The notes beneath the pieces were generated by a model. The model saw only the letters and a list, made by a program, of their open reading frames with translations, ran no database searches and was not told the DNA's origin. The translations under genes and the position numbers were made by a program. 64,000 nucleotides of DNA from Xanthobacteraceae bacterium (GTDB lineage: Bacteria; Pseudomonadota; Alphaproteobacteria; Rhizobiales; Xanthobacteraceae), in the NCBI GenBank assembly GCA_031291445.1, contig JARLJA010000195.1:1-64000 (forward strand), written 5' to 3'. Shown piece by piece: positions 24,790 to 33,899 of this stretch (its first letter is position 1; each line of letters starts with the position of its first letter).

Positions 24790-26193
24790 TCAGAACCTGA
24801 AATAGAGGAACGGGCTGTAGGCGCCCGCCGCGACGCTCAGCACGCTGAAGACGAACAGCAGGCCGACCGCGGCGGTGTCGGCGATCGCGTAAGGAACGCG
24901 GCGCTCGATCGCCGCCGCCAACGCCCTGGCATCCACCGCGGCCAGCAGCGCCCCGAGGACGAGAGCGGCCAGCGCCGTCGGGTAGAGCACCACATGGGTA
25001 TCCTTGCTCACCGCCTCCCAACCGTTGCCGCCGACCAGGCTCCTGAAGACCGCCATCGCCTGCTCGACGTCGCGCGCCCGGAACCAGACCCAGCCGGTCA
25101 TGACCGCGGCCATGAGATAGAGCCGCGCCACCACTGCCGGCGCCCGCGCCAGTCGTGTGCCCAGCCCCACGCGCTCGACCACCAGGAACAGGCCATGGTG
25201 GACGCCCCAGATCACGAAGGTCCAGTTGGCGCCATGCCACAGGCCGCACAGCACGAATACCAGCCAGAGATTGCAGTAGGTTTGCGCTGCCGAGCCGCGG
25301 CTGCCGCCGAGCGGGATGTAGAGGTAGTCGCGCAGCCACTGCGACAGGCTGATGTGCCAGCGCCGCCAGAACTCGGTGATCGACCGCGACATGTAGGGCA
25401 GATCGAAATTGCGCGGGAACGCGAAGCCGAGCACGAAGCCGAGCCCGATCGCCATGTTGGAATAGCCGGCGAAGTCGAAATAGATCTGGATGGTGTAGGC
25501 CGACAGCCCGAGCCAGGCCTCGACCAGGCTCGGACTCGCGACGCGATCGAAGATCTGGTCGGCGATGCGCGCGACCTCGTCGGCGACCAGCACCTTCTGG
25601 GCGAGCCCGATGATGAAGAAGCGAAAGCCCGCGCCGGCGCGCGCGAGCGTCATGCGCCGGCGCGCCAGCTGCGGCGCGATCCGGTGGTAGCGGATGATCG
25701 GCCCGGCCACCAGCTGCGGAAACATGGCGATATAGACCGCGACCTGCAGCAGGCTGCGGTTGGCGGCAGCCTCCCCGCGGTGGATGTCGATCAGGTAGGA
25801 GATCGAGTGGAAGGTGAAGAACGAGATCCCGAGCGGCAGCGCCAGCCCCGGCAGCGCGAACGCCGCGTCGGGGCCGACCAGCGCGTTCAGGCTGCCTACC
25901 GCGAAGTCGGCATACTTGAACACGCCGAGCAGCGCGAGGTTGGCGGCGATTGCCAGCGCGGTGACGACCGTCCGGCGCCGGCCGCCGGCCGCGGCGATGG
26001 CGAGCGCGGCGCCGTAATTGATGGCGATCTGCGCCGCCAGCACCAGCACGAAGCGCGGCTCGCCCCAGGCGTAGAACACCAGCGAGGCCGCCAGCAGGAC
26101 GGCATTCTTCGCCGTCATCCCCGGCGTCACCGCATAGGCCAGCAGGAACAGGGGCAGAAAGTAGAACAGGAACGGCACGGAGGAGAAAACCAC
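24790..26193 (-). CDS. MBOAT-family O-acyltransferase (AlgI-like)
   Basis: A 467-residue polytopic membrane protein that passes acetyl groups across the inner membrane for polysaccharide O-acetylation. The GTG start at 26193 gives MVFSSVPFLFYFLPLF, the usual family N-terminus. Diagnostic stretches are PLGISFFTFHSISYLID, DFAGYSNMAIG, FWRRWHISLSQWLRDY and LCGLWHGANWTFVIWG, the last with the invariant His. The partner AlgJ-like gene follows after 2 bp. With no polysaccharide synthase in the window this is an orphan acetylation pair. Confidence 0.9.
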   Translation of the reverse strand: MVFSSVPFLFYFLPLFLLAYAVTPGMTAKNAVLLAASLVFYAWGEPRFVLVLAAQIAINYGAALAIAAAGGRRRTVVTALAIAANLALLGVFKYADFAVGSLNALVGPDAAFALPGLALPLGISFFTFHSISYLIDIHRGEAAANRSLLQVAVYIAMFPQLVAGPIIRYHRIAPQLARRRMTLARAGAGFRFFIIGLAQKVLVADEVARIADQIFDRVASPSLVEAWLGLSAYTIQIYFDFAGYSNMAIGLGFVLGFAFPRNFDLPYMSRSITEFWRRWHISLSQWLRDYLYIPLGGSRGSAAQTYCNLWLVFVLCGLWHGANWTFVIWGVHHGLFLVVERVGLGTRLARAPAVVARLYLMAAVMTGWVWFRARDVEQAMAVFRSLVGGNGWEAVSKDTHVVLYPTALAALVLGALLAAVDARALAAAIERRVPYAIADTAAVGLLFVFSVLSVAAGAYSPFLYFRF

Positions 26194-26335
26194 GAAAAGC
26201 GCCCCCCTTGTCGGCCATCCGCGACGCCGAGGGCCGCCGCCCTCAATCCGGCACCAGCGCCGGTCATCCCCGGCGACATCGGAGGATGCGCCCACGCCGG
26301 GGATCGCAAGTTGCGCGCACGAACGCAACACCAAA

Positions 26336-26364
26336 AAAATGCCCGCATCGGGTGCGGGCATTTT
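26336..26364. terminator. Terminator between the binding-protein gene and the algI-like gene
   Basis: A 12-bp perfect stem (AAAATGCCCGCA at 26336-26347, TGCGGGCATTTT at 26353-26364) with a 5-base loop and A/T tracts on both sides. It ends transcription of the binding-protein gene before algI. Confidence 0.9.
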
Positions 26365-26405
26365 GTTTGCTGCGATCGAGGCGCCCGCAGGCGTTCCGGC
26401 CGCGC

Positions 26406-27647
26406 TCAGCGGCTGGTTTCGGCGCTGATCACCTCGCCGAACATATCCCACTTGCCGCCCTTGAAGCGCATCATCTGGAGCTGCTCGATCGGCGCGAAGT
26501 CGGTGGCACTGGTGTTGATCTTGACGCCCGGGATCACGGTATCCGGCACGAAATCCTTCAGGCTTGCGGCCTGCTTCATGACGTTCTCGCGGGTGAGGTT
26601 GTCCCCGCACTGCTGAAGCACGTAAGCCATGGTCTGGGCCGCCGTGTAGCCATAGACCAGGTTGGTATCGGCCTTGTTGGCGCCGGGCATGTACTTGTCG
26701 AGGAACTCGAGGAATTTCTTCTCGCCGGGATCGTTGGCCCATTGCGGGTCGGATGCGTCCTTGAGATAGAGCGCCGACAGGATGCCTTCCGCATTGTCGA
26801 GCCCGGCCGGCTTCATCACCGCGCCGATGGAGACGCTGACGTCGGTCAGCAGGTGCATCGGCTTCCAGTCGATCTCGGCAACCTTCTTGATGGTCTGGGC
26901 CGCGAATTTCGGCGTCGTGATGTCGACCAGCACGTCGGCGCCCGTGGTCTTCAGCTTGACGATGTGGGAGTCGATGGTCGGCTCCGAAACCTCGTAGCTT
27001 TCCTCGGCGATGATGAACTTGGAGGCGCTCTCGCCGAACACGTCCTTGAGGCCGGCGAGATAGTCCTTGCCGAAGTCGTCGTTCTGGTAGAGCACCGCGA
27101 CCTTGGCGTCCGGCTTGGCCTTCTGAATGAACTTGGCGAAGATGCGCGCCTCGGCGCGGTAGCTCGGCTGGAAGCCCATGGTCCAGGGGAAGTTCTTGGG
27201 ATCGTCCCACTTGCTGGCGCCGGTGGCGACGAACAGCTGCGGCACCTTCTTGGCGTTCTGGTACTTCTGGATCGCGCTGTTGGGCGGGGTTCCCAGCGCG
27301 TTGAAGATCACCAGCACCTCGTCACTCTCGATCAGCTTGCGCGCCTGCTCGACGGTCTTGGGCGGGCTGTAGCCGTCGTCATAGGAGATGAAGGTGATCT
27401 TGCGGCCGTTGATGCCGCCCTGGTCGTTGACCATCTTGAAATAGGCGTCCTCGGTCTTGCCGATGACGCCGTAGGCGGAGGCCGGGCCGCTGTAGGCCTC
27501 GATGTTGCCGATCTTGATCTCGGTGTCGCTGGCGCCGGGATCGTAGACCTTTTCGGCGAGAACTGCCTGCGACGCGACCACGCTGAACGCGAGGCAGGCG
27601 GCGGTCGAAAGCAGGGCCGCGCGCGCGGACGGATAACCCTTCATCAT
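26406..27647 (-). CDS. ABC transporter substrate-binding protein, branched-chain amino-acid type
   Basis: A 413-residue periplasmic binding protein of the LivJ-like Peripla_BP_6 family. It starts MMKGYPSARAALLST with a signal peptide ending near AVLA-EKVYDPG. The mature part begins EIKIGNIEAYSGPASAYG and includes NDQGGINGRKI, the usual LivJ-like signature. AGGGAA lies about 8 bases before the ATG at 27647. No permease or ATPase genes are adjacent. An acyl-CoA ligase lies upstream on the same strand, so an organic acid or aromatic ligand is possible (inference). Confidence 0.9.
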   Translation of the reverse strand: MMKGYPSARAALLSTAACLAFSVVASQAVLAEKVYDPGASDTEIKIGNIEAYSGPASAYGVIGKTEDAYFKMVNDQGGINGRKITFISYDDGYSPPKTVEQARKLIESDEVLVIFNALGTPPNSAIQKYQNAKKVPQLFVATGASKWDDPKNFPWTMGFQPSYRAEARIFAKFIQKAKPDAKVAVLYQNDDFGKDYLAGLKDVFGESASKFIIAEESYEVSEPTIDSHIVKLKTTGADVLVDITTPKFAAQTIKKVAEIDWKPMHLLTDVSVSIGAVMKPAGLDNAEGILSALYLKDASDPQWANDPGEKKFLEFLDKYMPGANKADTNLVYGYTAAQTMAYVLQQCGDNLTRENVMKQAASLKDFVPDTVIPGVKINTSATDFAPIEQLQMMRFKGGKWDMFGEVISAETSR

Positions 27648-27781
27648 GTCGACAATTCCCTCTCTCTGTGGCGATTGCTCTTGGTGTCGATCGATGCGTG
27701 CTGATCGACGATCGTTGATCGATGGCGCAACCTTGAACAAAGCGTAACAGAAACCGGGACCGGCGCGAAGGCCTCCTTAAG

Positions 27782-29338
27782 TCACGAGGCCGCGGCGCGG
27801 ACCGCGCGATCGATCGCGGTCGGCGAGCCGAACCGTTCGCGCAGCGTCGGCTTGTGGACCTTGCCGGTGGCGTTGCGCGGCAGGGCCTCGACGAAGTGAA
27901 TCACGCCCGGGCACTTGAAGCGTGCGAGATTGGCGGCGCAATGGGCACGAACCTCGGCCTCGCCGAGGCCGCGGCCGGCTTTGACCGCGACGATGGCGAC
28001 GCCGATCTCGCCCCAACGCTCGTCGGGCGTGCCGATCACGGCAGCCTCGGCCACGGCGTCGAGCTGGTAGAGCACGTTCTCGACCTCGGCGGGATAGACG
28101 TTCTCGCCGCCGGAGATGTACATGTCCTTCCAGCGGTCGACGATGTAGTAGAAGCCTTCGTCGTCGACGCGCGCGGCGTCGCCGGTGTGCAGCCAGCCGT
28201 CGGTGAACGACGCGGCGTTGGCCTCGGGCCGGTTCCAGTAGCCGGGCGTGATGTTGGGGCCCTTGACCCACAACTCGCCGAGTTCGCCCGCCGGCGCGTC
28301 GCTGCCGTCGGGCCGCACGATGCGCACTTCGGTATGGAGCACCGGCTTGCCGGCGGAGCCGGCCTTGCGGGCCGTATCCTCGCGATCGAGCGCCAACACC
28401 GCGGGGCTGGTCTCGGTCATGCCGTAGCCCTGCTGCAGGGCCACGCCCCGCCCCTCCCAGGCCTTGAGCAGCGGCACCGGCATCGGCGCGCCGCCGACGC
28501 CGCCGATCACCAGCCGGCTGAAATCGGCCGCTTCGAAATCCGGGTGCTGCGCCATGAACTGGTAGATCGACGGCACGCCGAAGAACACGTTGATGCCCTG
28601 CGACGGATCGCTGATCAGGCGCAGCGCCAGGCCCGGATCGAACGCCCGCATGATCGCGACGGTGCCACCCGCATGCAGCACCGGGTTGGTGTAGCAGTTG
28701 AGCCCGCCGGTGTGGAACAGCGGCAGCACCGTGAGCAGCACCGAGGACGGCGTGATGTAGGCGGGTCCGCCGAGATTGACGCAATTCCAGAACGTCATGC
28801 CATGGGTGATGATCGCCCCCTTGGGGCGGCCGGTGGTCCCCGAGGTGTACATGATCGTCGACATGTCATCGAGGGTCGCCGGCTCCGGCCGATCGAGCCG
28901 CGGCGCCGCCGCAATGGCGGCCTCATAGGATCCGCCAGGTCCGACCCGCAACACCGAGGCGACCTTGCAGCGCTCGGCCACCGCGGCGGCGACGCCGGCG
29001 AGTTCGTCGTCGTGGATCATGACCCTGGGCGCGGCATCGCCGACGATGTATTCGAGCTCGGGCACGGTCAGGCGGGTGTTCAGCGGCACGAAGGCGGCGC
29101 CCAGCCGGCCGCAGGCGAACTGCACGTCGAGCGTATCGGTGGTGTTGAGCGCCAGCACCGCGACCCGGTCGCCGCGGCCGACGCCGGCCCGCTCCCGCAG
29201 ATGACTGGCCAGCCGCGCGATGCGGTCGTCGAATGCCGCGTAGCTCCAGCGTCGCTCGCTGGCGAGATCGATGACCGCGGTCTTGCCCGGCGTGCGCCGC
29301 GCATGGTGGGCGATCCAGTCGTAATAGCGAACCGGCAT
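27782..29338 (-). CDS. AMP-dependent acyl-CoA synthetase
   Basis: A 518-residue cytoplasmic ligase that activates a carboxylic acid through an acyl-AMP to its CoA thioester. Motifs in order: YTSGTTGRPKGAIITHG (AMP binding), GYGMTET, DGWLHTGDAARVD, KDMYISGGENVYPAEVE and the C-terminal catalytic Lys in PRNATGKVHKPTLR. Substrate length and type cannot be told. The downstream binding-protein gene is 134 bp away on the same strand and may supply the substrate. Confidence 0.9.
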   Translation of the reverse strand: MPVRYYDWIAHHARRTPGKTAVIDLASERRWSYAAFDDRIARLASHLRERAGVGRGDRVAVLALNTTDTLDVQFACGRLGAAFVPLNTRLTVPELEYIVGDAAPRVMIHDDELAGVAAAVAERCKVASVLRVGPGGSYEAAIAAAPRLDRPEPATLDDMSTIMYTSGTTGRPKGAIITHGMTFWNCVNLGGPAYITPSSVLLTVLPLFHTGGLNCYTNPVLHAGGTVAIMRAFDPGLALRLISDPSQGINVFFGVPSIYQFMAQHPDFEAADFSRLVIGGVGGAPMPVPLLKAWEGRGVALQQGYGMTETSPAVLALDREDTARKAGSAGKPVLHTEVRIVRPDGSDAPAGELGELWVKGPNITPGYWNRPEANAASFTDGWLHTGDAARVDDEGFYYIVDRWKDMYISGGENVYPAEVENVLYQLDAVAEAAVIGTPDERWGEIGVAIVAVKAGRGLGEAEVRAHCAANLARFKCPGVIHFVEALPRNATGKVHKPTLRERFGSPTAIDRAVRAAAS

Positions 29339-29588
29339 TGGTCTCCTCCCGGCCGGCGCGTCACCCGCCGGTCCGCTGTCCCCATCCCATCACAACAGGC
29401 CCGCCACCGCCCGTCCAGCGGGTCGGTGGCAGGGACAAGTTGTTTTCGTTCACTTTTTTGGGCAGTTGACACGCTGGCTGCGCCGGCTGTCTTGCGTCGA
29501 GTGGCTGATGTTGACATGCCTCAACGCCCCGGCGGGGAGTCGGCCTACCGAGATGCGGGTCGCATCGCGCCCGCATCGAGGAAAGATC

Positions 29589-30044
29589 ATGGATGATGCA
29601 ATCAGACGAAAGATCCTGGCGCTGTTGGACCAGCACAGAATCATGACAATCGCGACGCTTCGGCCGGACGGCTGGCCGCAGGCGACAACGGTGGGTTACG
29701 TCAGCGAGGATCTTGTCCTCTATTTTCTCTGCGGCCCCGACAGCCAGAAAGCGCGAAATCTGGCGCACGATGACCGGGTTTCGCTGACGATCGACCACGA
29801 CAGCTCGGATGTGATGGCGATCACCGGTCTTTCAATGGCGGCACATGCGAAGGCGGTGGAGGACAGGACCGTGGCGGAGAAGATCCTGCGTATGCTTCCG
29901 CTGAAGTATCCCGAGAATGCTGCCGCACCGCCGATCCCGATGCCGAGCCCGGATGATATCCGCATCTTCCGCGTGACGCCGACCGTGATCTCGATGCTGG
30001 ATTACTCCAAGGGCTTCGGACACACCGATCTGGTCACCTGCTGA
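29589..30044 (+). CDS. Pyridoxamine 5'-phosphate oxidase-family flavin-binding protein
   Basis: A 151-residue split-barrel protein of the PNPOx-like superfamily. It begins MDDAIRRKILALLDQHRIMTIATL, with the typical RPDGWPQATTVGYV strand and an LCGPDSQKARNL segment. Members bind FMN, F420 or heme; the ligand here is not evident. The ATG at 29589 has GAGGAAAG nearby upstream. The 250-bp gap before it, shared with the divergent ligase gene, holds no recognisable element. Confidence 0.8.
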   Translation: MDDAIRRKILALLDQHRIMTIATLRPDGWPQATTVGYVSEDLVLYFLCGPDSQKARNLAHDDRVSLTIDHDSSDVMAITGLSMAAHAKAVEDRTVAEKILRMLPLKYPENAAAPPIPMPSPDDIRIFRVTPTVISMLDYSKGFGHTDLVTC

Positions 30045-30147
30045 CGACGCCCCCTGCACGGCCAGGCTAATCCCGGCCAGGGGTCCAGCCACTCGACGCA
30101 AGTCTGCGAGCCCCTGACCCGTGCAACGTGGCGCGAGGAGACTTGCC

Positions 30148-31314
30148 ATGCCGGAACGTCGGGGCGATCAGCCCACCAGCCAAAGTCTGTTCTACGGTCC
30201 CGATCACGAGGCGTTCCGCGACACCCTGCGGCGCTTCGTGGCCCGGGAGATCGAGCCATTCGCCACCGCATGGGACGAAGCCGGCGAGTTTCCCCGCGAA
30301 CTCTATGAGAAGGCCGCCGCGGTCGGCCTGCTCGGGCTCGGCTTCCCGGAAGAATACGGCGGCACCGCCGCCGACCAGTTCATGAAGATCGTGGCGTCCC
30401 AGGAGCTCGCCCGGGCGGGATCGGGCGGCGTCAGCGCCAGCCTGATGAGCCACACCATCGGCTCCCCGCCGATCGCGCTGGCGGCGGCGCCGGAGATCAA
30501 GGCGCGGGTTCTGCCCGAGGTGCTGTCGGGGCGGAAGATCTCGGCGCTCGCCATCACCGAGCCCGGCGGCGGCTCGGACGTGGCCAACCTGCGCACGACC
30601 GCGCGGCGCGACGGCGACGTCTACGTCGTCAACGGCGAGAAGACCTTCATCACCTCGGGCATGCGGGCGGACTACATCACCGTCGCGGTGCGCACGGGCG
30701 GCCCCGGCCCGGCCGGGGTGAGCGTGCTGCTGGTTCCCGGCGACACGCCGGGGCTGTCGCGCACCAAGCTCAAGAAGATGGGCTGGTGGGCGTCCGACAC
30801 CGCGACGCTGCATTTCGACAATTGCCGGGTGCCGGCGAACCACCTGATCGGCGCGGAAGGCCATGGCTTCCGCATCATCATGCACAATTTCAACAGCGAG
30901 CGGGTCGGCCTGGCGGCCTCCTGCGCCGCGTTCTCCCGGGTCTGCGTCGACGAGGCCATTGCGTACGCCCGCGAGCGCCAGACCTTCGGCAAGCCGCTGG
31001 CGCAGCACCAGGTGATCCGTCACAAGCTGGTCGACATGACCCAGCGGGTGCTGGCGACCCAGTCGATGCTGGAACTGCTGGCGTGGCGGCTGCAGCAGGG
31101 CGAGAACCCGGTGGCCGAGATCTGCATGCTCAAGAACCAAGCGACCCAGACCATGGCATTCTGCGCTTCCGAAGCGGTGCAGATCTTCGGCGGCGCCGGC
31201 TTCATGCGCGGCGCCAAGGTCGAGCGGATCTACCGCGAGGTCAAGGTCAACGCCATCGGCGGGGGCGCCGAGGAGATCATGAAGGATCTCGCCAGCCGGC
31301 AGCTGGGGCTTTAG
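30148..31314 (+). CDS. Acyl-CoA dehydrogenase
   Basis: A 388-residue FAD enzyme introducing the alpha-beta double bond into an acyl-CoA. It has AITEPGGGSDVANLRTTA (FAD contact), EKTFITSGMRADYI, YARERQTFGKPLAQHQ and QIFGGAGFMRG. The C-terminal stretch is IGGGAEEIMKDL rather than IYEGT, so the catalytic Glu is probably elsewhere, as in isovaleryl-type members. The ATG at 30148 follows GAGGAG by 7-8 bases. The stop overlaps that of the convergent LysR gene. Confidence 0.9.
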   Translation: MPERRGDQPTSQSLFYGPDHEAFRDTLRRFVAREIEPFATAWDEAGEFPRELYEKAAAVGLLGLGFPEEYGGTAADQFMKIVASQELARAGSGGVSASLMSHTIGSPPIALAAAPEIKARVLPEVLSGRKISALAITEPGGGSDVANLRTTARRDGDVYVVNGEKTFITSGMRADYITVAVRTGGPGPAGVSVLLVPGDTPGLSRTKLKKMGWWASDTATLHFDNCRVPANHLIGAEGHGFRIIMHNFNSERVGLAASCAAFSRVCVDEAIAYARERQTFGKPLAQHQVIRHKLVDMTQRVLATQSMLELLAWRLQQGENPVAEICMLKNQATQTMAFCASEAVQIFGGAGFMRGAKVERIYREVKVNAIGGGAEEIMKDLASRQLGL

Positions 31315-32228
31315 AGCGAGGTCGATCGCCGGGTCATGAATCCGTCCGCCCGATTGATCAGCAGATCGAGAAAAGTCCGGGCGCGCAGCGACATCCAGTT
31401 CATCTCCGGATAGACCGCATGCAGCGGCAAGGCGGCGATCGAATAGTCGGGAAGAATGTTTTCCAGTTGCCCGCTGCGAATGCCGGCAACCGCGCTCCAC
31501 TCCGGCAGGACGGCGACGCCCAGATGATTCAGGACGGCTTCCTCCATGGCATCGGCGTCATCGACCAGGAGCGGCCCCTTGACCGACGCGACATGGCGAC
31601 CGTGCTCGGATTCGAACGCCCACTCTTCGGGGGATGAAAGCCGCGAATAGACAATGCATTGGTGCGCGGCGAGGTCTTCGGGCGTTCTCGGCATCGGCCG
31701 GCCGTGAAGGTAGGTCGGAGTCGCAACCAGGTAGCGCTGGACGACCCCCAGCCGACGGGCGACGAGCGTGCTTGCCTCCAGCTGTCCGATCCGGACTGCC
31801 AGTTCAATTCCCTCCTCCACCAGATTGACGAAGCGCTCACTGAACCGGACGTCGAGGCGAACCTCCGGGTAGCTCCTGATGTACTCGGCCATGATCGGCA
31901 TCATGTAGCGCCGGCCAAACGAGGACGGCACGCTGACGCGCAGCGTCCCCGCGGGCCGCGGCGAAACATCTTCGACTTTCGCCCGCGCCAGATCGAAGTT
32001 TTCGAGGATTTGCCGCGCCAGATCGTAGATGCGAAGGGCCTCGGGTGTCGGCCGGAGCTTGCGCGTGGTGCGAAGAAACAGCTGGGTGCCAAATTCGCTT
32101 TCCAGCAGCGCAATGCGCTTGCTGACAGCCGGCTGGCCAATTCCGAGCTCGTTTGCGGCCGAAGAAAAGCTGCCGCCCTCCAGCGCGCGCACAAAAGCAC
32201 GAAAGCAGTCGATTCTGTCCATATTCAT
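31311..32228 (-). CDS. LysR-family transcriptional regulator
   Basis: A 305-residue regulator. The N-terminal winged HTH spans residues 4-62 (FVRALEGGSFSSAANELG, then IGQPAVSKRIALLESEFG) and is followed by a LysR substrate-binding domain (about 90-300). It is divergent from the styA-EthD-styB unit, its likely target. A palindrome with T-N11-A spacing overlaps its start codon, suggesting autorepression. Its stop shares bases with the stop of the convergent acyl-CoA dehydrogenase gene. Confidence 0.9.
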   Translation of the reverse strand: MNMDRIDCFRAFVRALEGGSFSSAANELGIGQPAVSKRIALLESEFGTQLFLRTTRKLRPTPEALRIYDLARQILENFDLARAKVEDVSPRPAGTLRVSVPSSFGRRYMMPIMAEYIRSYPEVRLDVRFSERFVNLVEEGIELAVRIGQLEASTLVARRLGVVQRYLVATPTYLHGRPMPRTPEDLAAHQCIVYSRLSSPEEWAFESEHGRHVASVKGPLLVDDADAMEEAVLNHLGVAVLPEWSAVAGIRSGQLENILPDYSIAALPLHAVYPEMNWMSLRARTFLDLLINRADGFMTRRSTSL

Positions 32229-32243
32229 TCCACATGGGAATAT
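32221..32243. promoter_or_regulatory. Candidate LysR box upstream of styA
   Basis: ATATTC-N11-GAATAT (32221-32226 and 32238-32243) has the T-N11-A form of LysR-type sites. Nested within it is ATTCC-N5-GGAAT (32227-32241). It overlaps the regulator start at 32228 and lies about 95 bp before styA. Confidence 0.55.
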
Positions 32244-32338
32244 TTCATATCCTATCCATTCCGTAGTCGGCCCACAAGCCGCCGGCTAGGCTGATCTCAC
32301 AGCAAGAAGGCCTTCAAGGGCTGCCAAGGGAGGGAAAC

Positions 32339-33589
32339 GTGACGCGCCATATCGGAATCGCCGGCGCCGGAATCGCCGGCCTGCATCTCGCGCTCTACCT
32401 GCAAAAGCATGGCGTCGACGCCACCGTGATCACGGACCGCACGCCGGACGACTACCGGGACATGCGGCTGCTCAACACCGTCGCTCACCACCACGTGACG
32501 ATCGCGCGCGAAGACTATCTCGGCGTCAATCATTGGCGGGACCCGAAGGATCACTACTACTACCACGATCATTTCTTCAATTTCCCCGAGCCGCTGAGTT
32601 TCCCGGGCAGCTTCTCCAGGGCGAGCCGCGCCGTCGACTACCGGATCTATCTGCCGACCCTCATGGAGGATTTCCTGCATCGTGGCGGCAAGATCGAGTA
32701 CCGCCGGATCGAGGACAACGACGTCCGATCGCTGGTCGACCGGTTCGACCTCCTCGTCGTTGCGACCGGCAAGGGGCCGCTCGGGCAACTCTTCACCTAC
32801 AGACCGGAACACACGCCCTATTCGCAGCCGCAGCGGCGTCTCTGCGTCGGCCTCTATACCGGCGTGCGCCATCCCGATCCGATGAATGTGACGCTGTCGG
32901 TATCGCCCGGGCATGGCGAGATGATCGTGATCCCCACCATCACGTTCGGAGGGATCGCCACCGCGCTTCTGATGGAGAACGTTCCGGGCGGCGACATGGA
33001 GGAGCTTGCATCCCTGCGCTATGACGACGATCCGAAGCAGTTCCTGCAGGTGGTGCGCGACAAGCTGGAGAAGCATCATCCGACGACCTACGACCGGATC
33101 GACACCGCGCGTTTCGACCTGACGGGGCCGCTGGATCTGCTGCAGGGCGGCGTGGTGCCGACGGTGCGCAATACGGTCGTGGAGTTCGACGGCGGCAAAT
33201 GCGCGATCGCGCTCGGCGACGTCCACTCGGTCGTCGACCCCATGATGGGCCAGGGCGCCAACGTCGCCTCCTATGCGGCGTTCGTGCTCGGCGAGGAGAT
33301 CGTCAACTCCGACGTCCTCGATCGGCGCTTCTGCGAGAAGGTCGACCTCAAGCGCCAGGACCGGGTGCTGGCGGCATCGCGCTGGACCAACCTGATGCTG
33401 CAGCCGCCCTCGGAAGCCATGGGAATGTTGATCGGCGCCATGAGCCAGAATCCGGCGCTGGCCGACGAATTCACCGAAAACTTCAACTACCCGGATCACC
33501 AATGGGATCGCGTGTCGTCGCCGGAAAGGATCCATGCGTGGCTCAGCCGCGTGACGGCGCCAGCGCACTCCGTCCGGGCAACCGCGTGA
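32339..33589 (+). CDS. styA: Styrene/indole monooxygenase, oxygenase component (StyA-like)
   Basis: A 416-residue FAD-dependent epoxidase that uses reduced flavin supplied by a separate reductase to epoxidise styrene or oxidise indole. It starts at GTG 32339 with RHIGIAGAGIAGLHLALYL (FAD motif). Stretches matching Pseudomonas StyA as I recall it are RLLNTVAH, SRAVDYRIYLP, LQGGVVPT, VVDPMMGQGANVASYAA and ADEFTENFNYPDHQWDR. GGGAGG lies just before the start. It heads a unit with an EthD-like gene and a flavin reductase gene. Confidence 0.9.
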   Translation: MTRHIGIAGAGIAGLHLALYLQKHGVDATVITDRTPDDYRDMRLLNTVAHHHVTIAREDYLGVNHWRDPKDHYYYHDHFFNFPEPLSFPGSFSRASRAVDYRIYLPTLMEDFLHRGGKIEYRRIEDNDVRSLVDRFDLLVVATGKGPLGQLFTYRPEHTPYSQPQRRLCVGLYTGVRHPDPMNVTLSVSPGHGEMIVIPTITFGGIATALLMENVPGGDMEELASLRYDDDPKQFLQVVRDKLEKHHPTTYDRIDTARFDLTGPLDLLQGGVVPTVRNTVVEFDGGKCAIALGDVHSVVDPMMGQGANVASYAAFVLGEEIVNSDVLDRRFCEKVDLKRQDRVLAASRWTNLMLQPPSEAMGMLIGAMSQNPALADEFTENFNYPDHQWDRVSSPERIHAWLSRVTAPAHSVRATA

Positions 33590-33597
33590 GGAAGCCG

Positions 33598-33897
33598 ATG
33601 CATTGCCTGACGGTCACCTATCCCGCGCCGACCGACGCGGCGCGCTTCAAGGCCTACTACGAACAGACGCACGTGCCATTGGCAAGGCAGCTTCCGGGGC
33701 TGAAAACGTGCTCCTTCGCCTATCCCGAGGCGCTCGGTCCTGGACCTGCTCCGTTCTGCATTTTCCAAGCCTGGTTCGAGGACGGCGCGGCCATGCTTGC
33801 CGCGCTGCAGTCAGAGATCGGCCGAAAGGTCGCGGCCGATGTCCCGAACTACTCGCCGGGCGGCGCGACCCTGTTCCACTTTCCGGTCGAGGGCTGA
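33598..33897 (+). CDS. EthD-family small protein
   Basis: A 99-residue single-domain protein with the EthD ferredoxin-like dimer fold: MHCLTVTYPAPTDAARFKAYY, the YEQTHVPLARQLPGL motif with its conserved His, and a C-terminal PVEG. EthD proteins accompany ring or ether degradation enzymes, often with unclear roles. It sits between styA and styB with 8-bp and 2-bp gaps and has GAGGAAG before its ATG. It may act on or protect the unstable epoxide product (inference). Confidence 0.8.
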   Translation: MHCLTVTYPAPTDAARFKAYYEQTHVPLARQLPGLKTCSFAYPEALGPGPAPFCIFQAWFEDGAAMLAALQSEIGRKVAADVPNYSPGGATLFHFPVEG

Positions 33898-33899
33898 AG

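Noticed and set aside
29466..29471. TTGACA as a -35 promoter element before the PNPOx-like gene
   Set aside because: No acceptable -10 hexamer 16-18 bp downstream.
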